Source: Alcaligenaceae bacterium (GTDB lineage: Bacteria; Pseudomonadota; Gammaproteobacteria; Burkholderiales; Burkholderiaceae_B). From it: a stretch of DNA of 64,000 bases. Below the pieces are notes generated by a model. The model ran no database searches, was not told the origin of the DNA, and was given only the letters and a program-made list of their open reading frames with translations. Positions within the stretch are counted from its first letter, which is position 1. Each line of letters begins with the position of its first letter. The position numbers and the translations under genes are program-made. Of the stretch, positions 10,048 to 18,615 are shown piece after piece. Where the stretch lies: positions 1 to 64,000 of the forward strand of contig JAJUFI010000001.1 of the NCBI GenBank assembly GCA_029263795.1, given 5' to 3'.

Positions 10048-10081
10048 GCCTCCGACTTATTTTCGAACGGGGAGGCCCGCT

Positions 10082-10597
10082 ATGAGCAACACTGACACCA
10101 CCACGCCACTGGTCGGCGTGATCATGGGCTCTTCCAGCGACTGGGACGTCATGAAGAATGCCGTTGCCATCCTCGAAGAGTTCGGCATTTCCTACGAAGC
10201 CCGGGTGGTATCCGCACACCGCATGCCTCTGGACATGGTGGAATACGGCGAATTCGCCACCCAGCGTGGCCTGCGCGCCATTATCGCGGGCGCGGGCGGC
10301 GCAGCCCATCTACCCGGCATGATGGCCGCACTTACTCCGGTACCTGTCTTCGGTGTGCCCGTACCATCGCGCTATCTCAAGGGTGAAGATTCTCTGCTCT
10401 CCATCGTGCAGATGCCCAAGGGGGTGCCTGTGGCCACTTTTGCCATTGGAGAGGCTGGTGCGGCCAACGCTGCACTGCATGTCATCGCCACGCTGGCCAC
10501 GACAGACTCCGAACTGCGCAGCCGGCTGGTGGAATTCCGCAAGCGGCAGACCGAAGCGGCTCGTGCCATGGTGGTGCCGCCCCATGTGCTGATGTAG
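10082..10597 (+). CDS. purE: N5-carboxyaminoimidazole ribonucleotide mutase
   Basis: A 171-residue class I PurE, which converts N5-CAIR to CAIR. The substrate loop [16 protein letters not shown], the SAHRMP motif carrying the catalytic histidine, and [11 protein letters not shown] are intact. GGGGAGG (10070-10076) is a strong ribosome binding site. It lies between purC, which uses its product, and purK, which makes its substrate. Confidence 0.97.
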   Translation: MSNTDTTTPLVGVIMGSSSDWDVMKNAVAILEEFGISYEARVVSAHRMPLDMVEYGEFATQRGLRAIIAGAGGAAHLPGMMAALTPVPVFGVPVPSRYLKGEDSLLSIVQMPKGVPVATFAIGEAGAANAALHVIATLATTDSELRSRLVEFRKRQTEAARAMVVPPHVLM

Positions 10598-10624
10598 GGT
10601 TTAATCTACAAGGTATATACACAC

Positions 10625-11806
10625 ATGAATGAAACTGGCAATCAGCCCGCCCTGATGCCCGGCGAGTGGCTGGGCATGCTGGGCGGAGGCCAGCTGGGCC
10701 GCATGTTCTGCCATGCGGCGCAAAGCCTTGGTTACAAAGTAGCCGTTCTCGACCCTGATCCCCTCAGCCCGGCGGGTGCAGTGGCGGAAATGCATATCAA
10801 GGCGGCCTACGACGATGTTTCAGCACTGGAACAGCTGGCTGCCCGTTGCAAGGCCGTCACCACCGAATTCGAAAACGTTCCCGCCCGCAGCCTCGAGATT
10901 CTGGCTGAAACCACAATGGTGCGTCCCTGTGCGCGCGCCGTGGCCATTGTGCAGGACCGCATCACCGAAAAGGCTTTTCTGGGCTCCAGTGGAGTACCGG
11001 TGGCCCCGTATCGCCCCATTGAAACTGAACAGGATATTGCACAGGCGCCGGATGAGCTGTTCCCCGGCATCCTGAAGTCCGCCCGCCTGGGCTATGACGG
11101 CAAAGGTCAGGCACGGGTGTCCAGTCGGGAAGCAGCACTGCAGGCATTTCGCGACATGGGCAACAAGCCTTGTGTGCTGGAAGCGATGTTGCCCCTGGCG
11201 CGGGAAATTTCCGTCGTGCTGGCGCGCGGGGCGGACGGTGCCACCGTTGTCTATCCCTGCGCAACCAACGAACACCGTGACGGCATTCTCGCAGTTTCCA
11301 CTGTAGATGCGGACAATGCCTCCGACGACATTTCCCGACAGGCCGGCGAAGCTGCGCTGCGTATTGCGACGGCGCTCGAATATGTCGGTGTGTTGTGTGT
11401 TGAATTTTTTGTTCTGCAGGATGGCCGTCTGGTGGCCAATGAGATTGCGCCGCGTCCGCATAACAGTGGCCACTACACCATGAATGCCAGTGTGGCCAGC
11501 CAGTTCGAGCAGCAGGCGCGGGCGACGGCGGGGGTGCCGCTGGCCGATACCTCCAGCCTCTGTTCGGTCATCATGTTGAACCTGCTGGGCGACCTGTGGT
11601 TTGACCCTTCTTCCGGCAACATGCGCGAGCCGGATTGGCCTGCCGTGCTCGCGGTGCCTGGTGCGCAGCTGCACCTCTACGGCAAGGCAGAGGCACGCCG
11701 CGGTCGCAAGATGGGTCATGTGAACGTCGTGGGTGGCAGCCTGCAGCAAGCGCGTGAACGGGCGGCACGGGTGGCAACCGCCCTGGGTCTGCCGTTTGAA
11801 GGCTAA
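10625..11806 (+). CDS. purK: N5-carboxyaminoimidazole ribonucleotide synthase
   Basis: A 393-residue ATP-grasp enzyme that carboxylates AIR with bicarbonate and ATP. Visible: LGMLGGGQLGRMFCHAAQSL at the N terminus, KSARLGYDGKGQARV in the ATP-grasp domain, and NEIAPRPHNSGHYT in the metal/ATP site. It starts 27 bases after purE and ends 2 bases before the next gene, so purE-purK-sua5 read as one unit. Confidence 0.97.
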   Translation: MNETGNQPALMPGEWLGMLGGGQLGRMFCHAAQSLGYKVAVLDPDPLSPAGAVAEMHIKAAYDDVSALEQLAARCKAVTTEFENVPARSLEILAETTMVRPCARAVAIVQDRITEKAFLGSSGVPVAPYRPIETEQDIAQAPDELFPGILKSARLGYDGKGQARVSSREAALQAFRDMGNKPCVLEAMLPLAREISVVLARGADGATVVYPCATNEHRDGILAVSTVDADNASDDISRQAGEAALRIATALEYVGVLCVEFFVLQDGRLVANEIAPRPHNSGHYTMNASVASQFEQQARATAGVPLADTSSLCSVIMLNLLGDLWFDPSSGNMREPDWPAVLAVPGAQLHLYGKAEARRGRKMGHVNVVGGSLQQARERAARVATALGLPFEG

Positions 11807-11808
11807 AC

Positions 11809-12915
11809 ATGACTGCACGGGAATCCGGGTCACCGGCGAAGCCTGACGGGCTCTATGTCGCAGCCAGCGCAGTGGCGCAGGCTGAAGCAAACGAGACGGT
11901 GCGCATGGACGCAGCTCTGGACGCGGCGGCCCGCAGGCTCGCGGAGGGCAGGCTTGTCGCCTTTCCCACGGAAACAGTTTATGGACTGGGAGCCGACGCC
12001 GAGAACCCCGACGCGGTGGCGCGCATCTATGCTGCCAAAGGGCGGCCTTCCAATCACCCGGTGATCGTTCATGTGGCGCCAGAGGCTGACCTCAGTTATT
12101 GGGCCAGGTCAGTGCCTCCCGCCGCACGCGCCCTGGTCCAGGCATTCTGGCCAGGGCCGCTTACCCTGATTCTTCCCCGTGCTCCCGGCATTCCTGCGGC
12201 TGTAAGTGGCGGGCAGGACAGCATAGGTTTGCGTTGTCCTTCTCATCCTGTGGCGCAGGCGCTGTTGCGGCGCTTTGCCGAGCTCAAAGGTGGGCAGGGT
12301 GGTGTGGCAGCGCCTTCGGCCAATAAGTTTGGGCAGGTGTCGCCCACCCAGGCAGAGCATGTGCGCAACGAGTTTCCCGAATTGGGCGAGGACGCATTGC
12401 TGGTGCTGGAGGGCGGGCCTTCCAGGGTTGGCATTGAGTCTACGATCGTGGACCTTTCCCGTCTGGACCAGGGAGTGGGCCCGGTGCTGCTGCGCCCCGG
12501 CCATGTCACGGCGGAAGATCTCGCCACCGTGCTGGGAGTCATGCCTTCCCGCCCGGATCAGGCGGCACCACGGGTGTCTGGCTCGCTCAAAGCGCATTAC
12601 GCGCCGCGCACACCTCTGAGTCTGGCCGCTCGTGAAGATTTGCCGGCAATGATTGAGTTCGCGTCCAGGCGGGGCGAGCGTGTGGTGGCGGTAGTATTTC
12701 CACCAGTTCCTCAGGTGCCATCAACCGACCAGGCCATGGTGGAGTGGCGCCTGTGTGCCAATGAGCCGACTGAATATGCTGCGGCACTTTATGCAATGCT
12801 GCGTAAGCTGGATGCGGAAAACCACGACCGCATCATTCTGGAGAAGCCGCCAGTGTCCCCGGCATGGCAGGCGGTGAATGATCGCCTGGGCCGCGCCGCA
12901 GCAGCCTTTGAATGA
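11809..12915 (+). CDS. tsaC: L-threonylcarbamoyladenylate synthase (Sua5/YrdC/YwlC, long form)
   Basis: A 368-residue protein that makes threonylcarbamoyl-AMP from threonine, bicarbonate and ATP for the universal t6A37 modification of ANN-decoding tRNAs. The YrdC domain spans about residues 25-220 with FPTETVYGLGADA, AAKGRPSNHPVIVH and APSANKFGQVSPT; a separate Sua5-type C-terminal domain follows (residues ~250-368), so it is the long Sua5 type rather than the short TsaC. A poorly conserved 25-residue N-terminal extension may mean initiation at an internal Met (11905). It abuts purK with a 2-base gap. Confidence 0.93.
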   Translation: MTARESGSPAKPDGLYVAASAVAQAEANETVRMDAALDAAARRLAEGRLVAFPTETVYGLGADAENPDAVARIYAAKGRPSNHPVIVHVAPEADLSYWARSVPPAARALVQAFWPGPLTLILPRAPGIPAAVSGGQDSIGLRCPSHPVAQALLRRFAELKGGQGGVAAPSANKFGQVSPTQAEHVRNEFPELGEDALLVLEGGPSRVGIESTIVDLSRLDQGVGPVLLRPGHVTAEDLATVLGVMPSRPDQAAPRVSGSLKAHYAPRTPLSLAAREDLPAMIEFASRRGERVVAVVFPPVPQVPSTDQAMVEWRLCANEPTEYAAALYAMLRKLDAENHDRIILEKPPVSPAWQAVNDRLGRAAAAFE

Positions 12916-12941
12916 GAGACGCTGCACCCGGGCAGGGCCGC

Positions 12942-12963
12942 CCGCGGTGCGTGGCAACCGCGG
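12942..12963. terminator. Possible hairpin between convergent genes
   Basis: CCGCGGT (12942-12948) pairs with ACCGCGG (12957-12963) around an 8-base loop, in the 57-base gap between the converging sua5 and hydrolase genes. There is no U tract on either side, so termination there is only suggested by position. Confidence 0.35.
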
Positions 12964-12972
12964 CAGGGCAGA

Positions 12973-13782
12973 TCAGGGCGACACGCGATTGATGAACTCG
13001 CACAAAGCGTTGATCACCACTTCGGACTGGTCGCGGTGCGGCGAATGACCGCATTCGGGAATTTCCAGCAGTTCAGTGTGGGGCACATGCCGCTTGATGC
13101 CGCGGATCTGCTCCAATGTGCCGTACTCGTCGTCCACGCCCTGGATGGCCAGCACCGGGCAGCGGATGTTCTTCAGAAGGTCTTCTATGTTCCAGGCCCG
13201 GAATTCCGGCGTGAGCCAGATGTCCACCCACGCCCGGAATACGGATTCCGCATCCCTGTGATGGCGGGCGAGCTTGCTGGGGAAGTCGGTCGTGCGGTAG
13301 ATGTCCAGGGCCTTGCGTATGCCTTCGATGGTGATGTCTTCCACAAAGATGTGTGGGGCGGCCACCGCAATGGCGCCAACACGATCCGGCAGCGAGGCGG
13401 CGTATAGCAGCGCGATTGAGCCACCATCGCTGTGCCCGTAGAGAATGGGTTTTTCGTCGGACAGATCCAGGGCTTCCAGCAGGGCGGGCAGGGCGTCCTG
13501 TGCCTGCACGTGCAGGTAGTCCAGCCCACGTATTTCATCCATTGGGCGGGGTGTGCTGCGCCCATAACCGTAACGTGAATACACCAGCCCACGGCAACTT
13601 GCCGCAGCGCAGACCTTTTCAGGCCAGTCACGCCACATGGAGATCGACCCCAGGCCCTCGTGCAGGAAAATGAGCAGGGGGCGTTGCTGCAGCTCAGGCG
13701 AAATCAACTGGTATTCGATTTCGATCTGTCTGCCCATGCTGTGAATCTGCACAGTGCCGGCTTCGGCGGTCGTCTCGTCCAT
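12973..13782 (-). CDS. Alpha/beta-fold hydrolase
   Basis: A 269-residue cytoplasmic hydrolase without signal peptide. The oxyanion region FLHEGLGS, the nucleophile elbow YGHSDGGS (serine), the acid region IQGVDDEYG and the C-terminal histidine in PECGHSPHRDQ give a complete Ser-Asp-His triad. The substrate is unknown; 3-oxoadipate enol-lactonase-like and other small esterases share this layout. It is divergent from the MaoC-like gene across a 263-base spacer in which I find no convincing promoter or operator. Confidence 0.85.
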   Translation of the reverse strand: MDETTAEAGTVQIHSMGRQIEIEYQLISPELQQRPLLIFLHEGLGSISMWRDWPEKVCAAASCRGLVYSRYGYGRSTPRPMDEIRGLDYLHVQAQDALPALLEALDLSDEKPILYGHSDGGSIALLYAASLPDRVGAIAVAAPHIFVEDITIEGIRKALDIYRTTDFPSKLARHHRDAESVFRAWVDIWLTPEFRAWNIEDLLKNIRCPVLAIQGVDDEYGTLEQIRGIKRHVPHTELLEIPECGHSPHRDQSEVVINALCEFINRVSP

Positions 13783-14045
13783 GTTTCCTCCAGGGGCGCT
13801 GCTTCCATGCTATGGTCAGTCCCACGCGGCGCTTCCGTGTCGTTCATCAAATATTGTTCAGGCCGCCGCCACCCGGCGCACGGCACCTGCAGAGTTTATG
13901 ACAAGTCGGGTCGCGTGTGCCCATGTCCCGCCTGCCGGGACGGGCGCGGGGGCATGTGCCCCCTTTGGTCGGCGAAGTGGTTTAAGCTTGCAGCATCATC
14001 CCGGACACACTGGTATCCGGAACATCCATCGGAAACAAGACAAAC

Positions 14046-14495
14046 ATGAAATTCAAGGATTTCGAGGTCGGCATGGTCATCACCCACCCTCCGGTTGTGG
14101 TGACCCGTGAGGAAATGCTGAAATTCGCGCAGGTCTATGACCCTCAGCACTTTCATGTGGATGAGGATGCGGCGCAAAAGGGCCGTTGGGGCGGGCTGAT
14201 CGGCAGTGGTTGGCTCACCTGTGCGCTAGCCATGCGCATGGCCGTTGATGTTGCCCTGAAGGATTCTGAATCCTTCGGCTCCCCGGGCCTGGAGCGCCTG
14301 CGGTGGCCCAAGCCCGTGCGCCCCGGAGACTCCCTCCGCTTCGAAGCCACGGTGGATTCCAAGCGTATTTCATCAACGCGCTCCGATCTCGGCATCCTGC
14401 GCTGGACATGGCGCATGTACAACCAGAATGAAGAGCTGGTGCTCGAGCTCGAGGCCACCAATATGTTCGATCTCGGCGAAGAGCAGGGCGAGTGA
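14046..14495 (+). CDS. MaoC-like (hot-dog fold) dehydratase
   Basis: A 149-residue single hot-dog domain. YDPQHFHVDEDAA corresponds to the R-specific enoyl-CoA hydratase signature with its catalytic Asp and His, and RWGGLIGSGWLT follows as in MaoC family members. Such proteins hydrate enoyl-CoAs in fatty acid, PHA or mesaconyl-CoA metabolism; the exact substrate is not visible. It stands alone, divergent from a hydrolase and convergent with gcdH. Confidence 0.88.
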   Translation: MKFKDFEVGMVITHPPVVVTREEMLKFAQVYDPQHFHVDEDAAQKGRWGGLIGSGWLTCALAMRMAVDVALKDSESFGSPGLERLRWPKPVRPGDSLRFEATVDSKRISSTRSDLGILRWTWRMYNQNEELVLELEATNMFDLGEEQGE

Positions 14496-14518
14496 ACAGC
14501 TCCTGCCGGCAGCACATG

Positions 14519-14543
14519 AAAAAGGCGACCTGTGGTCGCCTTT
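14519..14543 (-). terminator. Rho-independent terminator for gcdH (minus strand)
   Basis: AAAGGCGACC (14521-14530) and GGTCGCCTTT (14534-14543) form a perfect 10-bp stem with a 3-base loop. Read on the minus strand, the stem is followed by a T-rich tract (complement of GAAAAA), so it best terminates transcription coming from gcdH; on the plus strand only three Ts follow. Confidence 0.85.
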
Positions 14544-14569
14544 GCGCTACGCTGCGGCGCTAGTGATAC

Positions 14570-14589
14570 GCGCCCCGTTTCCGGGGCGC
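14570..14589. other. Second GC-rich hairpin after gcdH
   Basis: GCGCCCC (14570-14576) and GGGGCGC (14583-14589) form a perfect 7-bp stem. It lies between the gcdH stop and the stronger terminator at 14519-14543, making a tandem hairpin 3' end. Confidence 0.55.
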
Positions 14590-14604
14590 TTCACCCTTCC
14601 GGAA

Positions 14605-15795
14605 TCAGAAGAAGGCTTGCAGGCCGGTCTGAGCGCGGCCCAGAATCAGGGCGTGCACGTCGTGGGTACCCTCGTAGGTGTTCACGACTTCCAGGTTGAC
14701 CAGGTGACGGGCCACGCCGAACTCATCGGAAATACCATTGCCACCCAGCATGTCGCGGGCCATGCGGGCAATGTCCAGGGCTTTGCCGCAGGAGTTGCGC
14801 TTCATGATGGAAGTGATTTCCACGGCGGCCGTCCCTTCGTCCTTCATGCGGCCCAGCCGCAGGCAGCCTTGCAGGCCCAGCGTGATTTCGGTCTGCATGT
14901 CGGCCAGTTTCTTCTGGATGAGCTGGTTCTGTGCCAGAGGGCGGCCGAACTGTTTGCGGTCCAGCGTGTACTGACGGGCAGTGTGCCAGCAGAATTCGGC
15001 GGCGCCCAACGCGCCCCAGGCGATACCGTAACGGGCCGAGTTCAGGCAGGTGAAGGGGCCACGTAGGCCAGTAACACCGGGCAGCATGGCGTCTGCAGGC
15101 ACTTCGACTTCGTCCATGACGATTTCGCCCGTAATCGAGGCACGCAGGCCGACCTTGCCGTGGATGGCAGGTGCGCTCAGGCCCTTCATGCCCTTCTCTA
15201 GGATGAAGCCGCGGATCTTGCCGTCATCTTCACCACCTACCACCTTACCCCAGACCACGAAGACATCGGCGATGGGCGAGTTGGTGATCCACATCTTGTT
15301 GCCGGTGAGCTTGTAGCCGTCGGCCGTCTTGACCGCACGGGTTTCCATGCTGCCGGGGTCGGAGCCGTGGTTGGGTTCGGTCAGGCCAAAACAGCCTATC
15401 CATTCGCCGCTGGCGAGCTTGGGCAGATATTTCTGTTTCTGGGCTTCGCTGCCGAATTCGTTGATGGGCACCATAACCAGTGAGGACTGCACACTCATCA
15501 TAGAGCGGTAACCGGAATCAACGCGTTCGACTTCACGCGCGATTAGGCCGTAGCTGACGTAGTTCAGGCCGGCACCACCGTAGGCTTCCGGAATGGTGAC
15601 GCCCAGCAGGCCGAGCTCGCCCATTTCGCGGAAGATGGCCGGGTCCGTCTTTTCATGACGGAAGGCCTCGAGCACACGCGGTGCGAGTTTGTCCTGGCAG
15701 TAGGCACGGGCCGCATCGCGCACCATGCGCTCATCTTCGGTCAGTTGCGAATCGAGAAGAAGGGGATCTTCCCAGTTGAAGCTAGGTGCAGACAT
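14605..15795 (-). CDS. gcdH: Glutaryl-CoA dehydrogenase
   Basis: A 396-residue acyl-CoA dehydrogenase. Glutaryl-CoA dehydrogenase oxidises and decarboxylates glutaryl-CoA to crotonyl-CoA in lysine/tryptophan degradation, passing electrons to ETF. The pattern [39 protein letters not shown], and the catalytic-base region [17 protein letters not shown] fits the GCDH subgroup. AGGAAAG precedes the ATG. It lies 96 bases downstream of the ThDP enzyme on the same strand and ends at a strong terminator, so it may be the second gene of that transcript. Confidence 0.93.
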   Translation of the reverse strand: MSAPSFNWEDPLLLDSQLTEDERMVRDAARAYCQDKLAPRVLEAFRHEKTDPAIFREMGELGLLGVTIPEAYGGAGLNYVSYGLIAREVERVDSGYRSMMSVQSSLVMVPINEFGSEAQKQKYLPKLASGEWIGCFGLTEPNHGSDPGSMETRAVKTADGYKLTGNKMWITNSPIADVFVVWGKVVGGEDDGKIRGFILEKGMKGLSAPAIHGKVGLRASITGEIVMDEVEVPADAMLPGVTGLRGPFTCLNSARYGIAWGALGAAEFCWHTARQYTLDRKQFGRPLAQNQLIQKKLADMQTEITLGLQGCLRLGRMKDEGTAAVEITSIMKRNSCGKALDIARMARDMLGGNGISDEFGVARHLVNLEVVNTYEGTHDVHALILGRAQTGLQAFF

Positions 15796-15891
15796 GTTCT
15801 TTCCTGTATGAGTCAGAGTTCGTCAATTCAGTTTGCTGCCTTCCACAGTGGCTGAGGAGGGCAGCGGATTCGATTTTCCGCAGATAAGGGA

Positions 15892-17586
15892 TCAGGCGTT
15901 CAAGGCCTGTTCACGTATGGCCGTCAGCGACTGGGCTGGCGTGATGGCTTCGGGATCGAGCAGGCAGTGCAGAATTGCCGGCTTGCCGCTGGCGATTGCC
16001 CGTTCGAGCGCCGGAGCGAACTGTTCGGTGGTTTCCACCCTTTCGCCATGGCCGCCGAAGGCCTTCGCATAGGCGGCGAAATCCGGATTCTTCAACGTGG
16101 TGGCTGAAATGCGGCCCGGATAGTTGCGTTCCTGGTGCATGCGGATGGTGCCATACATTCCATTATCGATGATCAGCACGATGATGGGCAGATCGTATTG
16201 CACGGCTGTAGCGAACTCCTGGCCGTGCATCATGAAGCAGCCGTCGCCGGCCATGCAGACCACGGTGCGCTCCGGATACAGACGCTTGGCACCAACGGCC
16301 GCCGGCAGGCCATAGCCCATGGAACCGGAAGTGGGGGCCAGCTGTGTGCCATAACGAGTGAAGCGACGGAAGCGGTGCAGCCAGGTGGCATAGTTCCCCG
16401 CGCCATTGCACATGATGGCATCGGCGGGCAGCACTTCGTTCAGATGCTGCATGACCTGTGCCATCTGCAGAGCTCCCGGATGGCGGATGGTGCTGGTGTC
16501 CGTCCATTTTTCGTAGCTGGCGCGGGCTTCTGCCAGTTTGCCGGCCCATGCCACGTTCTGTGTGGGGGCAGGCAGTTTGGTCAAGGAGGAGCAGAAGGAG
16601 GCCGGCGATACGTTCACGGCTTCATCAGCGATGTAGACGCGATTCAATTCGGAGGGGTCTGGATGTACATGGACCAGCTGCTGCTTGGGCGAGGGGATGT
16701 CCAGCAACGTGTAACTCTGGCTGGGGATCTCCGAGAAACGCCCACCCACCATCAGGATGAGATCGCTGTCCCGCACGAACTGCATGAGCTGCGGGTTGCC
16801 GCCCAAGCCAATGTCGCCGATGAAGTTGGGGTGGTCCACCGGGAATAGCATCTGGCGGCGGAATTGCACTGCCACGGGAAGCTTCCATGCACTGGCGAAT
16901 TCCTGGAAGCGGGCAACAGCTTCCTCATTCCAGCGGCTGCCACCCAAAATGGCCAGAGGCTGCCGCGCCTTTGCCAAGCGCTCGGCAATGGACTGCATCT
17001 GGTCTTCCGAGGGTACGGCGTCAGGAACCCGGTAGAGGGGGGCATCGGCCACGGTGGCGGTTTCCACCAACATGTCTTCGGGCAGGGCAATCACGACCGG
17101 ACCGGGGCGACCTGAGGTGGCAACGTGGAAGGCACGCGCGACGAGTTCCGGAATCCGTTCCACTTGGTCGATCTCAGTCACCCACTTTGCCTGGGTGCCG
17201 AAGACGGCCCGGTAGTCCATTTCCTGGAAGGCTTCACGCTCCCGCATACCGCGCTCGATCTGGCCCACGAAAAGAATGAGGGGGGTCGAATCCTGTTTGG
17301 CGATATGTATGCCTGCCAGTGCGTTGGCGGCACCCGGACCTCGGGTCACCATGCAGATGCCCGGTTCACCGGTGAGTTTACCGTGGGCATCCGCCATCAT
17401 GGCGGCGCCACCTTCCTGACGGCAGACGGTAACCTCGATCTGGTGGTCGTGCAGACCGTCCAGCACGGCCAGGTAGCTTTCTCCCGGCACACAGAAGACG
17501 TGTCGCACACCATGAGCGACGAGTTGATCCACCAGGATATGGCCGCCCATCCGGGCGGCAGGGGCATTTTGTGTAGTGTTATTCAT
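15892..17586 (-). CDS. Thiamine pyrophosphate-dependent enzyme (acetolactate synthase-like)
   Basis: A 564-residue three-domain ThDP enzyme. GGHILVDQLVAHGVRHVFCV begins the pyrimidine-binding domain with the activating glutamate in CRQEGGAAMMADA; a central DHS-like domain follows; the PP domain carries GDGCFMMHGQEFATA through IDNGMYG. Family members are acetolactate synthases, benzoylformate-type or 2-oxoacid decarboxylases; the substrate cannot be read here. Without a regulatory small subunit nearby, an anabolic IlvB role is unlikely. ATG 17586 is chosen over an upstream GTG-type start. It is divergent from a LysR gene and upstream of gcdH. Confidence 0.88.
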   Translation of the reverse strand: MNNTTQNAPAARMGGHILVDQLVAHGVRHVFCVPGESYLAVLDGLHDHQIEVTVCRQEGGAAMMADAHGKLTGEPGICMVTRGPGAANALAGIHIAKQDSTPLILFVGQIERGMREREAFQEMDYRAVFGTQAKWVTEIDQVERIPELVARAFHVATSGRPGPVVIALPEDMLVETATVADAPLYRVPDAVPSEDQMQSIAERLAKARQPLAILGGSRWNEEAVARFQEFASAWKLPVAVQFRRQMLFPVDHPNFIGDIGLGGNPQLMQFVRDSDLILMVGGRFSEIPSQSYTLLDIPSPKQQLVHVHPDPSELNRVYIADEAVNVSPASFCSSLTKLPAPTQNVAWAGKLAEARASYEKWTDTSTIRHPGALQMAQVMQHLNEVLPADAIMCNGAGNYATWLHRFRRFTRYGTQLAPTSGSMGYGLPAAVGAKRLYPERTVVCMAGDGCFMMHGQEFATAVQYDLPIIVLIIDNGMYGTIRMHQERNYPGRISATTLKNPDFAAYAKAFGGHGERVETTEQFAPALERAIASGKPAILHCLLDPEAITPAQSLTAIREQALNA

Positions 17587-17643
17587 GGTGTCCAAGGATA
17601 TGTGCGCCGTACGCACAGCGCAATTGATAAAATTTCACAATGT

Positions 17644-17660
17644 CTTGCTTTCCATGCAAG
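17644..17660. promoter_or_regulatory. Probable LysR-type operator
   Basis: CTTGC-N7-GCAAG is a perfect interrupted palindrome containing the T-N11-A core typical of LysR-type regulator sites. It sits in the 141-base spacer between the lysR gene and the divergent ThDP enzyme gene, about 58 bases upstream of the latter's ATG, which is the usual activator-site position. Confidence 0.55.
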
Positions 17661-17727
17661 TCGAAGACTGCATGTCGTCAGACATTTTAGGTAAGTTTGC
17701 AAGTAAAGATCACACAAAGGTATCCAT

Positions 17728-18615
17728 GTGAGGCACGGCATCCCAAACCTGGGTGCGCTGCAGGCCTTCGAGGCCACTGCACGCCTGGGCTCGTTTTCGC
17801 GGGCGGCGGAAGAGCTGGCGTTGACGCACAGTGCAGTCTACCGTCAGGTTGCGGGGCTGGAAGAACGGCTGGGGGTGGAGCTCTTCACCCGTGTTCGCCG
17901 TCGGGTCATGCTCACCGATGCCGGGGCCGAATACGCGGCGCGCGTCAGACACCACCTGGACCAGCTTGAAAAGGACACTCTGGGGCTGATGTCGCGCGCC
18001 GGGGTGGGGCGCAATCTGCATCTGGCGGTGCTGCCTACCCTGGCCATCACTTGGCTGCAGCCCAGGCTGGCCGAGTTTCACAGGCAGCGGCCGGACATTT
18101 ACGTTAGCCTGTCCGTGCGCACTCTGCCCTTCCAATTTACGGATGAGCCCTTTGATGCAGCCATTTACCACGCTGATCGCATGTGGCATGGTACTCGCGG
18201 CATAAAATTGTTCGACGAGCAGGAATTGCTGCCGGTTTGCGCACCAGCGCTGCTGCAGGCCCGGTCCCATCTGGATGATCCGCTTGCGGACATGCCGCAT
18301 CTGCACACCACCTCCAGGCCGGACGCCTGGCAACGGTGGTACCTCGCTCAGGGGCGCAACTATCTCCCCTCCATGAATGCAGGCCCGCGTTACGAGCTTT
18401 TCACCATGTCTCTGGCCGCGGTCAGGGAAGGCATGGGGGTCGCCCTGGTGCCCCGTTTTCTGGTTGAATCAGCCCTGAAGTCCGGAGAACTCGTCATGCC
18501 CGTCGATGCCGGCCTGCAGGTCGACGAAGCTTATTTCTTCAGTTATCCCACCGCCAACGAACCCAGCGAGGCCCTGCTTGCCCTGGAAACTTGTCTGAAG
18601 GACGCCGCTTCATGA
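17728..18615 (+). CDS. LysR-family transcriptional regulator (GcvA-like)
   Basis: A 295-residue regulator with an N-terminal winged helix-turn-helix (residues ~6-65; GSFSRAAEELALTHSAVYRQ) and a C-terminal periplasmic-binding-protein-like effector domain. The GcvA-type pattern SLAAVREGMGVALVPRFLVE is present. The start is GTG 17728 with AAAGG 7 bases upstream; the ATG at 17726 is out of frame. It is divergent from the ThDP enzyme and its stop overlaps the ATG of ggt (ATGA), so it probably controls one or both. Confidence 0.9.
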   Translation: MRHGIPNLGALQAFEATARLGSFSRAAEELALTHSAVYRQVAGLEERLGVELFTRVRRRVMLTDAGAEYAARVRHHLDQLEKDTLGLMSRAGVGRNLHLAVLPTLAITWLQPRLAEFHRQRPDIYVSLSVRTLPFQFTDEPFDAAIYHADRMWHGTRGIKLFDEQELLPVCAPALLQARSHLDDPLADMPHLHTTSRPDAWQRWYLAQGRNYLPSMNAGPRYELFTMSLAAVREGMGVALVPRFLVESALKSGELVMPVDAGLQVDEAYFFSYPTANEPSEALLALETCLKDAAS

